From: an uncultured Pseudoflavonifractor sp.
Lineage (GTDB): Bacteria; Bacillota; Clostridia; Oscillospirales; Oscillospiraceae
NCBI RefSeq assembly: GCF_944387275.1
Contig: NZ_CALXEG010000026.1
Location: forward strand, 1 to 43,355
Reading direction: 5' to 3'
DNA: 43,355 nt
This document shows, piece after piece, positions 23,207-29,455 of the stretch. Positions within the stretch are counted from its first letter, which is position 1. Each line of letters opens with the position of its first letter. The position numbers were made by a program, and so were the translations under genes. The notes below the pieces were generated by a model. It did not search any database and was not told the DNA's origin. It saw nothing but the letters and a program-made list of their open reading frames with translations.

Positions 23207-24328
23207 TCAGGAGGAAAGGCCGCCGGCCGGTTCGGTCAGGCGGCCGGTGTACCAGCCGGTGACGCCGTTTTTCTTCACCAGGGCCCCCCGGGAGGTGCGC
23301 CGCACCACCGACACCACGTCCCCCGGCGTGACGGGCAGGCGGTAGTCGGTGGAGTCCTCGCAGCGGGTGAGGCCGTCCTTCTCCCAGATGTAGTCGGTGA
23401 GGATGTCAATCTCCCGTCCGGTGGTCAGGTGGCGGCAGCGGCAGAACTCGTCCCCCCGCTCCAGCACGGTGATCAGGTTGTCCCGGCCCCAGCGGATATT
23501 CACCGAGCAGGCGCTCTCCGCCTGGGCGTCCAGGGCCACGGCGGTGGGCAGCCGGTCCAGCCCCACCCAGGACACCAGGCCCTTTCGGTCCAGCTCCACC
23601 AGGTTCAGCTGGCCGTCCTCCTTGATGGAGGTGCCGCCGTCAATGCTGATGGCCCGCTTCTCCCTGTCCACAATGGGGTTGAAGCAGGGGATATGGGGCC
23701 GGTACAGGGTGGTGGGCCAGTGTCCCACCACACACCAGCGGTCCAGCCGGTTGTCCTGGCCCAGGAAATTGTCGTTTTTCATGCACCGCCAGGCCTCCAT
23801 GTCCTCAATGCCCTGGGCGGAGGGCACGCCGCCGTGGACAAAGACGAACTCCGGCGTGCGGATGGCGGTGGGCAGGCTGCGGATAAAGTCCATCTCCGCC
23901 CGGAAGGGCTCAGCGATGGCGGCGCGGAGTCTGGGCTGGTCCAGGCAGTCCTCCAGGGTCAGACCCAGGGACATGCCCATCTCCACCAGCACGCTGCGGT
24001 CCTTGAAGAAGCGGAAATAGTGGTCGTAGAATTCCCGGTCCAGCTCGCCCCGGCCGTCCAGGAACCCGGGCACCAGGTCGTCGCAGTTGCCGCAGATCAC
24101 ATGCACCCGGTACCGGCGCTTCAGGTCCATGACGTACCGCAGGGCGGCCAGTCCCCCCGCCCGCTTCTCCACGATGTCCCCCAGCACAAAGAGGGTGTCC
24201 TCCGGCCCGAAGGCCACCTGCTCCAGGGCCCGCTTCAGCAGGTCCCCCGCGCCGTGAATGTCGCTGACAGCGAAGATCCGCCCCGACTCCGGCAGGGTCA
24301 TGTCCACAACCTTTGCCTTGATGAGCAC
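23207..24328 (-). CDS. Calcineurin-like metallophosphatase (PPP-type serine/threonine phosphatase fold) with C-terminal SH3-like region
   Basis: A 373-residue protein. The phosphoesterase signature is complete: FAVSDIHGAGDLL, VLGDIVEKR, ICGNCDD (a variant of GNHD/E with Cys in place of His), FVHGG and VVGHWPT. The C-terminal 60 residues (VTPGDVVSVVRRTSRGALVK, then GVTGWYTGRL) look like a bacterial SH3 fold. It could dephosphorylate proteins or nucleotides; the substrate is unknown. The start is taken as GTG 24328, placed eight bases after GGAGG, rather than ATG 24358. A weak extended -10 element (TGG-TAGAAT) lies between it and the terminator of the upstream gene. Confidence 0.85.
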   Translation of the reverse strand: MLIKAKVVDMTLPESGRIFAVSDIHGAGDLLKRALEQVAFGPEDTLFVLGDIVEKRAGGLAALRYVMDLKRRYRVHVICGNCDDLVPGFLDGRGELDREFYDHYFRFFKDRSVLVEMGMSLGLTLEDCLDQPRLRAAIAEPFRAEMDFIRSLPTAIRTPEFVFVHGGVPSAQGIEDMEAWRCMKNDNFLGQDNRLDRWCVVGHWPTTLYRPHIPCFNPIVDREKRAISIDGGTSIKEDGQLNLVELDRKGLVSWVGLDRLPTAVALDAQAESACSVNIRWGRDNLITVLERGDEFCRCRHLTTGREIDILTDYIWEKDGLTRCEDSTDYRLPVTPGDVVSVVRRTSRGALVKKNGVTGWYTGRLTEPAGGLSS

Positions 24329-24380
24329 TGCCTCACCCTCCAATCTCGCAATTCCCATTCATTCTACCACAGCTCCGGGC

Positions 24381-24419
24381 AAAAAACCACCGCCGGAGGG
24401 AAAATCCTCCGGCGGTGGT
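24381..24419 (-). terminator. Terminator of the marR-OYE-membrane protein operon
   Basis: A 14-bp perfect stem (24386-24399 with 24406-24419). On the minus strand it is followed by TTTTTT, 17 bases after the membrane protein stop. Confidence 0.92.
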
Positions 24420-24435
24420 CTGTGATCCCTTTGAT

Positions 24436-24765
24436 TCAGTTGAGGGCGGCCCAGTCCCGGCGGAGGAACAGCCAGGTGATGCCGGGCACCAGCACGGCGC
24501 CGATGAAGGACATGATAATCGCGGCCGCCACGTTGGCCGCACCGGTCAGGCCCTGGGACACGCCCACCAGGAAGGACAGGACGTAGCAGACGCACATCAG
24601 CACATAGCCCGCCTTCTTCCGGGCGAAGAGCAGTATGCACAGTCCCGCCAGGGACACCACGGCGATGACCACGGACAGGGCGCGGCCGTAGAAGGCGTTC
24701 ATGACGGTGGTGGCGGCGCAGAGGACCAGCGCCACCCAGAGCCAGATCTTTGTACTCTTATTCAT
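24436..24765 (-). CDS. Small four-helix membrane protein
   Basis: A 109-residue protein made almost wholly of four hydrophobic segments (IWLWVALVLCAATTVMNAF; ALSVVIAVVSLAGLCILLF; YVLMCVCYVLSFLVGV; AAIIMSFIGAVLVPGITWLF). No known family was recognised. AAAAGGAG precedes the ATG. It starts 50 bases after the OYE-like reductase stop and ends at the operon terminator, so it is the third gene of the marR operon. It could be a transporter partner or a membrane stress protein (no evidence for either). Confidence 0.75.
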   Translation of the reverse strand: MNKSTKIWLWVALVLCAATTVMNAFYGRALSVVIAVVSLAGLCILLFARKKAGYVLMCVCYVLSFLVGVSQGLTGAANVAAAIIMSFIGAVLVPGITWLFLRRDWAALN

Positions 24766-24815
24766 GTAAAATTACTCCTTTTGGTTATTTTCCCGGTTCC
24801 ATGTGCCGGGTCAGG

Positions 24816-25919
24816 TCAGTTTTTCTTGTCGTAGATGCAGTGGACGCCCTTGTGCTGCTGCATGCCGCCCAGGCAGGCCTTGTTGCAGCGCACGCAGCGG
24901 TGCAGCTCCTTGAGCCGCCCCGCCTCCACCTTGTTGGGCCACTGGGGGTCGGCGATGAGCTGGCGGCTCATGGCAGCCAGTTGAATGCGCCCGGAGGCGA
25001 GCTGCTCCTCCACAAAGTCCGGGTCGGTCAGGCCGCCCACGCCGCACAGGGGCAGGGCGGTGTACTGCCGCACCTGGTCGCAGTACCGCAGGAAGCAGCC
25101 CTCGGCGGAGAATTCCGGGTGGTTCTTGGGCGGGATGGTGTCGGTGAGCTTGGCGTGGTTGGCCAGGGTCACGTGGAAGCTGTCCGCCCCCGCCCGCTCC
25201 AGCAGGGGGACAAAGACGGGCAGCTCCTCTACCAGCACGCCGGCGTTGCCGTAGTGGGGGTTCTCCTGCCGGACGGGCAGCTTGTAGTCAATGGCCATGC
25301 CTGGGGCCGCCTTCCGCACGGCGGTCACCGCCTCCACGGCGAATCTGGCCCGGTTCTGGGGGCTGCCGCCGTACTTGTCGGTGCGGTGGTTCATCAGGGC
25401 GGAGGAGAAGCTGCCGCACATCCGGTCCCCGTGGACCTGGACCATGTCGAACCCGGCCTCCGCCGCACGGACCGCCGCCGGCCCGAAGGAGGCGGCGATC
25501 TCCGCCGCCCTGTCGGCGGACATCTCGGTCACCAGCTTGGAGGCCTGCTGGTTGAGCAGGGGGCGCAGGTCCTCCATGGAGATGCGCTTGGTGAGGATGC
25601 CGGGGATATACTTGATCATGGCCTTGAAATCGCTGTCCGACTGGTGGAGCTGGGCGCAGATGAGGCAGCCCTGCTGGTGGACCAGCCGGCACAGGGCCTG
25701 GTAGTGGGCAAAGCCCTTGCGGCTGTAGAGGGACATGGGGCCGTGACGGCCCACGGGCACGTCGCCGATGATGACCATGGCGCAGCCGCCCGCGGCGATG
25801 GCCCTGATCTTCTCCCGGTACTCCTCCTCGGAGAGGCCCAGGGTGGTGGGGGCAAAGACGATGCGGTTCTTGAGCGTCAGGCCCCCGATGGTGATGGGTT
25901 GGAACATAGTCTCGTACAT
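24816..25919 (-). CDS. Old-yellow-enzyme/dienoyl-CoA-reductase-type flavin oxidoreductase, barrel-only with Fe-S motif
   Basis: A 367-residue FMN-binding TIM barrel: MFQPITIGGLTLKNRIVFAP, CLICAQLHQSD, VQVHGDRMCGSFSSALMNHR, RTDKYGGS, and LCGVGGLTDPDFVEE. The end carries the cysteine cluster CVRCNKACLGGM, then HCIYD, which in the 2,4-dienoyl-CoA reductase/enoate reductase/BaiCD family binds a 4Fe-4S cluster linking FMN to a C-terminal FAD/NADH domain. That C-terminal domain (about 270 residues) is absent: the gene stops six residues after the last Cys. It would therefore need a separate electron donor. GGAGG eight bases upstream favours ATG 25919 over 25934. It is second in an operon behind a MarR repressor, suggesting induction by an electrophile, an unsaturated acid or a steroid-like compound. 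Confidence 0.88.
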   Translation of the reverse strand: MYETMFQPITIGGLTLKNRIVFAPTTLGLSEEEYREKIRAIAAGGCAMVIIGDVPVGRHGPMSLYSRKGFAHYQALCRLVHQQGCLICAQLHQSDSDFKAMIKYIPGILTKRISMEDLRPLLNQQASKLVTEMSADRAAEIAASFGPAAVRAAEAGFDMVQVHGDRMCGSFSSALMNHRTDKYGGSPQNRARFAVEAVTAVRKAAPGMAIDYKLPVRQENPHYGNAGVLVEELPVFVPLLERAGADSFHVTLANHAKLTDTIPPKNHPEFSAEGCFLRYCDQVRQYTALPLCGVGGLTDPDFVEEQLASGRIQLAAMSRQLIADPQWPNKVEAGRLKELHRCVRCNKACLGGMQQHKGVHCIYDKKN

Positions 25920-25965
25920 TTTCATTTCCTCCATGGATGGGCCGGGTGCTGTCCCGGCCTGTGGG

Positions 25966-26424
25966 TCAGGTCTGGCTGTCCTTCCCCTCGCCGGGGATGG
26001 TCAGCGCGTTCCCGCCCCGGCTGGCGGACAGAGCCGCCATCAGGGCCATGAGCTGTTCCCGCTGCTCCGGGGTGAGCACAGCCGTCACTTCCTCGTCCCA
26101 GCGGTAGAACAGCTCCCGGCTCTTCCGGGCCGCCTCCTCCCCCTTGGGGGTGAGCTTCAGCACGTGGGCCCGCCTGTCCTTGGGGTTGGGCTCCTGCACC
26201 AGGAAGCCCCCCTCCGCCAGCTTGGTGATGGACCGGGCGGTGTGGCCGTTGTCCATCTTCAGGGCCCGGGCCAGCTCCTTGGGGCTGCACCCCGGGTGCC
26301 GGGCCACGTAGGTGACAAAGTAGAGCAGGCCGGGGGTCAGGCCCATCTCCCCCAGCTTCTCGCCGCAGTAGTTGGAAAAGTCCTTCCGCAGGACGGATAC
26401 GTGAAATGCCAGCGACTGCATCAT
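25966..26424 (-). CDS. MarR-family transcriptional regulator
   Basis: A 152-residue winged-helix protein. The DNA-binding core reads CSPKELARALKMDNGHTARS, then KLAEGGFLVQEPNPKDRRAH with the wing motif DRRAHVLKLTPKG, and dimerisation helices lie at both ends. MarR dimers bind palindromes and are released by small aromatic or electrophilic ligands. Two matching palindromes cover its own promoter, so it is autoregulated and controls the downstream OYE-type reductase (46 bases away). AAAGGAGG lies eight bases before the ATG. Confidence 0.92.
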   Translation of the reverse strand: MMQSLAFHVSVLRKDFSNYCGEKLGEMGLTPGLLYFVTYVARHPGCSPKELARALKMDNGHTARSITKLAEGGFLVQEPNPKDRRAHVLKLTPKGEEAARKSRELFYRWDEEVTAVLTPEQREQLMALMAALSASRGGNALTIPGEGKDSQT

Positions 26425-26439
26425 GTGGTCGTCCTCCTT

Positions 26440-26487
26440 TACTTGACTTGGTCAAGTATATTCCGGTTATATGACTTTGTCAAGTAA
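26440..26487 (-). promoter_or_regulatory. Consensus promoter with two MarR-type operators
   Basis: Minus strand TTGACA (26478-26483), 17 bases, TATACT (26455-26460). Operator 1 (26440-26458) is a perfect TACTTGAC-TTG-GTCAAGTA palindrome covering -10. Operator 2 (26467-26487, TTATATGAC-TTT-GTCAAGTAA, 7 of 9 paired) covers -35. Their centres are 28 bases apart. Occupied dimers would block RNA polymerase completely. Confidence 0.85.
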
Positions 26488-26525
26488 TTTTTATCTGGAA
26501 TTTTGCCCCTGGAAAATGGCGTAAA

Positions 26526-26561
26526 AAGGCGCACGGCGGAATTTTTTCCGCCGTGCGCCTT
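26526..26561 (-). terminator. Terminator after prmA
   Basis: A 16-bp perfect stem (26526-26541 with 26546-26561) with a four-base loop. On the minus strand the stem runs out into T residues; it lies 13 bases after prmA. Confidence 0.92.
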
Positions 26562-26573
26562 GGTATCTGTTTT

Positions 26574-27551
26574 TTACATGGCAGCGGCCAGGGCCACCCA
26601 GCCGTTCTTCTCCCATCTGCGGATGATCTTCATGCCCCGGCTCTGGATGGCGGCCTGGACCTCGTCGGCCCGGGTGTCGATGATGCCCGAGCAGAGGAAC
26701 ACGCCGCCCTCGGCCAGCAGGCCGGGCACCTGGGCGGACAGGGGGATGATCACGTCGGCCACGATGTTGGCCAGCACCAGGTTCCACTTCCGCTCCGCCA
26801 GCTCGGCGCACAGGGCCCTGTCGGAGAGCACGTTGCCCGCCCGGACGGTGTAGATGTCCTGTCCGATGCCGTTCATGGCGGCGTTCTCGTAGGCCACGCC
26901 CACCGCCTTGGGGTCGATGTCCACGCCGAAGGCGTACTCCGCCCCCAGGCACAGGGCGGCGATGGACAATATGCCGCTGCCGCAGCCCAGGTCCAGCACC
27001 CGGTCCCCCGCCTTCACGAACTCCTCCACGCCCCCCAGGCACAGCTGGGTGGAGGCGTGGGTGCCGGTGCCGAAGATGAGGCCCGGGTTCAGGTACAGGG
27101 CGGTGCGGCCCTCGGGGATGGCCGTCTCCCCCTTCTCCCACTCGGGGACGATATACAGCCGCTCTCCCACGGTGAGGGGCTTGTAGAACTGCTTCCAGTT
27201 GTTGGCCCAGTCCTCCTCCCGCAGTCCGGCGGTGCGCACGGCCAGCGTGCCCAGCTCCTCGCCGCAGCGCTCCCGCAGGGCGGCCAGGCCCTCGGTGATG
27301 CGGGAGAGCTTCTCATGGCCGTGGGAATCGTCGGTGACGTAGAACTTCACCCGGGCCACGCCCTTCATCCGCTCCATCAGGTCCTCGTCCACATAGTCCC
27401 AGTACTGCCTGTTCTGCTCCAGGAAGGCCTGGAACTCGGCCTCGTCCTCCAGCACCAGGCCGCCCAGATCAAAGGCGGTCAGGTAGGCGGCCAGGTCGTC
27501 CATACCAGCGTCGGTGGTGTCGATGGACACCTCCAGCCATCTGTCATCCAT
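26574..27551 (-). CDS. prmA: Ribosomal protein L11 methyltransferase PrmA
   Basis: A 325-residue SAM-dependent methyltransferase. The N-terminal substrate-recognition domain (WLEVSIDTTDAGMDDLAAYL) is followed by the PrmA signatures WANNWKQFYKPL, LNPGLIFGTGTHASTQLCL, RVLDLGCGSGILSIAAL (motif I), GVDIDPKAV, and LANIVADVI (the post-motif NIxA/D catalytic region). It trimethylates L11 lysines and the L11 N-terminus. AAGGAG eight bases upstream selects ATG 27551. In many Firmicutes prmA lies near dnaK; here it follows a DegV-type gene after a hairpin-rich 135-base gap. Confidence 0.95.
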   Translation of the reverse strand: MDDRWLEVSIDTTDAGMDDLAAYLTAFDLGGLVLEDEAEFQAFLEQNRQYWDYVDEDLMERMKGVARVKFYVTDDSHGHEKLSRITEGLAALRERCGEELGTLAVRTAGLREEDWANNWKQFYKPLTVGERLYIVPEWEKGETAIPEGRTALYLNPGLIFGTGTHASTQLCLGGVEEFVKAGDRVLDLGCGSGILSIAALCLGAEYAFGVDIDPKAVGVAYENAAMNGIGQDIYTVRAGNVLSDRALCAELAERKWNLVLANIVADVIIPLSAQVPGLLAEGGVFLCSGIIDTRADEVQAAIQSRGMKIIRRWEKNGWVALAAAM

Positions 27552-27598
27552 TGTATTCGCTCCTTTTCCCCCGGCGGCCTCCGCCGGGCATAAATCAT

Positions 27599-27663
27599 CG
27601 CCGGACAAGCCCATTTTCTCAGAAATCCCCCGGGATTGCAAGAGAAACAGGGCCTGTCCGGCG
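27599..27663. repeat. Long imperfect hairpin (about 65 bases) between degV-family gene and prmA
   Basis: The two arms (27599-27629 and 27632-27663) pair along nearly their whole length: CGCCGGACAAGCCC with GGGCCTGTCCGGCG, then TTCTC with GAGAA, then AATCCC with GGGATT, with small symmetrical internal loops. There is no T-run. A second hairpin (CCCGGCGG-CCT-CCGCCGGG, 27570-27588) is adjacent. Confidence 0.75.
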
Positions 27664-27686
27664 CATGTGTGTTCTGATTGTGACCG

Positions 27687-28559
27687 TTACCGCTTGGTGC
27701 CCAGGAAGAAGAGGGCCAGAGTGCCCGGGCCGGAGTGGGCGCCGATGACCGGACCCACGTAGTTGATGACGACCTCTTTCACGCCAAAGCGCTTCTTCAC
27801 GTCGTCGGCCACCTTCTCCGCGTCGGCCAGGCAGTCGCCGTGGCTGATGAACACCACCTGATCGACCGGGTCAATGGCGGTCTCCTGCATGTGGTCCACC
27901 AGGGCGGTGAGGGAGGCCCCTCTGCCCCTGGCCTTGCCCATGTTGATGAGGTGGCCCTCGTCGTCCACGTGGAGCACGGGCTTGATCTGGAGCATGGAGC
28001 CCAGCACAGCGGTGGCGGCGGAGATGCGGCCGCCCCGCTTGAGGAAGTGGAGGTCGTCCACGGTGAACCAGTGGCACAGGTTCAGCTTGTTCTCCTCGGT
28101 CCAGTCCCGCACCTCCTCAATGGTGGCGCCGGCCTGCTTCTTCTTGGCGGCCAGATACACCAGCAGGCCCTGGCCCATGGAGGCGCACAGGGTGTCCACG
28201 GTGAAGATCTTCCGCTGGGGGAACTGCTCCCGCAGCTCGTTCACCGCCGTGACCGAGGAGTGGTAGGTGGCGGACAGGCCGGAGGAGAAGGCCAGCACCA
28301 GCACGTCCTTCCCGCTGACCAGAATGGGCTCCAGGGCGGAGGTATAGTCGGCCATGTTCACCGCGGCGGTGGTGGCCATCTCTCCCCCCCGCAGCATGCG
28401 GTAGAACTCTTTGGGGTCCATGTCCCGGTTGTCGGGGTAGTTGTGGTAGGTCCGTCCCTTTACGGTGAAGGACAGGGGCAGCACCTCCACCCCCAGCTCC
28501 CGCACCAGGTCGGCGCTCAGGTCTGCGGAGGAGTCGGTGACGATCACATATTCGCTCAT
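27687..28559 (-). CDS. DegV family (fatty-acid-binding) protein
   Basis: A 290-residue protein. It begins YVIVTDSSADLSADL, with LPLSFTVKG, AFSSGLSATYHSS, VDTLCASMGQGLLV, FLKRGGRIS and a C-terminal GPVIGAHSGPGTLALFF, all characteristic of DegV. Family members bind a fatty acid in the cleft between two domains; FakB paralogues deliver it to the FakA kinase for phospholipid synthesis. No FakA is seen in this window. AGGAGGT lies just before the ATG. It is 48 bases downstream of the DUF1836 gene on the same strand and is probably cotranscribed with it. Confidence 0.93.
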   Translation of the reverse strand: MSEYVIVTDSSADLSADLVRELGVEVLPLSFTVKGRTYHNYPDNRDMDPKEFYRMLRGGEMATTAAVNMADYTSALEPILVSGKDVLVLAFSSGLSATYHSSVTAVNELREQFPQRKIFTVDTLCASMGQGLLVYLAAKKKQAGATIEEVRDWTEENKLNLCHWFTVDDLHFLKRGGRISAATAVLGSMLQIKPVLHVDDEGHLINMGKARGRGASLTALVDHMQETAIDPVDQVVFISHGDCLADAEKVADDVKKRFGVKEVVINYVGPVIGAHSGPGTLALFFLGTKR

Positions 28560-28607
28560 AGGTTGATACCTCCTGTAATAACACAGGGCAGATATTTCTC
28601 CCTGTAT

Positions 28608-29156
28608 TTACTTTTTGCTCTTTTCCTTGCCCTTGGCCTCCTCCTGGGGGTGCTTGGACTGGATGATGTCCAGCACCCGCTGGCAGGCCAGCTTGTCGGC
28701 GTAGCTCCGCAGGGCCAGGCCCAGGGCAAGGGCGGGCAGCCGGTCCTCGGTCAGGTTCTCGTCCAGGCTCTCCGCCGTCTCGGTGAGGGCCCGGTCCAGC
28801 TCCCGGCGGAAATACTCGTACAGGTCTCTGGTGTCCTTCTCGGGGAACTCCACCCCAGAGCCGATGAGGCGGCTGGCGTCCCGCACCGAGAGCACCTGCT
28901 TGAGGGCGCAGATGGCGGTCAGGTAGGCCAGGTGGGTCCGGTTGTACCGCTTGCCCTCCGCCCGGGGCAGCATGCCGTCCTTGATATAGTTGTTCACCAT
29001 GGCGGAGGTCAGGCTGTCCTCGTCGCCGAAGTGGATGAGCTGACGGGGCATATAGGAGATGATCTGGTCCATGTACAGACCGATATCCGGGAAGGCGTCC
29101 CACTCCTGGGGCCGTTCCTCGGCCAGGCGCCGCTTCAGTTCTGCTATCTCTTCCAT
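28608..29156 (-). CDS. DUF1836 protein, predicted DNA-binding regulator
   Basis: A 182-residue protein of the DUF1836 family. The N-terminal half contains LTSAMVNNYIKDGMLPRAEG, then KRYNRTHLAYLTAICALKQV, a MerR-like winged-helix arrangement in which the first phrase is the recognition helix and the second the wing. A helical C-terminal part and a lysine-rich tail follow. DUF1836 proteins are found beside DegV genes in many Clostridia. The ATG at 29156 has GGGAGG upstream. A perfect 17-base palindrome in its leader is a probable autoregulatory site. Confidence 0.85.
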   Translation of the reverse strand: MEEIAELKRRLAEERPQEWDAFPDIGLYMDQIISYMPRQLIHFGDEDSLTSAMVNNYIKDGMLPRAEGKRYNRTHLAYLTAICALKQVLSVRDASRLIGSGVEFPEKDTRDLYEYFRRELDRALTETAESLDENLTEDRLPALALGLALRSYADKLACQRVLDIIQSKHPQEEAKGKEKSKK

Positions 29157-29178
29157 GTGCGGTCCTCCCTGTAAACTG

Positions 29179-29195
29179 GTCGTTTTAAAAACGAC
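29179..29195. promoter_or_regulatory. Perfect palindrome in the DUF1836 leader (candidate operator)
   Basis: GTCGTTTT-A-AAAACGAC, 8+1+8, 23 bases upstream of the ATG and between promoter and ribosome site. Its AT-rich core is better suited to protein binding than to a strong RNA hairpin. Confidence 0.6.
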
Positions 29196-29236
29196 ATGAC
29201 AGCATATTAAAACCAAGGTTATGTGGATTCTTCGCC

Positions 29237-29266
29237 ATTGTATCACATACCTTCTGTCAAAGTAAA
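29237..29266 (-). promoter_or_regulatory. Promoter of the DUF1836-degV operon
   Basis: Minus strand TTTACT (29261-29266), 18 bases, TACAAT (29237-29242). Confidence 0.55.
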
Positions 29267-29364
29267 GGGCAACAGGGCCTGAAAATCCCGCTTTTGTGTC
29301 GCATAACACAATTATGTCTGTTTTGCTGCGCCTCCATTTTTTGTCTCCCGGCCCTTCCGGGATA

Positions 29365-29393
29365 TTGACAAATCAATCACAATCTGCTATATT
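29365..29393 (+). promoter_or_regulatory. Promoter of the second flavoreductase gene
   Basis: TTGACA (29365-29370), 17 bases, TATATT (29388-29393) with a TGC extension before -10: a strong consensus promoter. Confidence 0.85.
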
Positions 29394-29455
29394 ACTAGTT
29401 GACCGTTCGTCTATATAACTTATGGCCACAAAAAATATAGAGGAGGATACATGAA

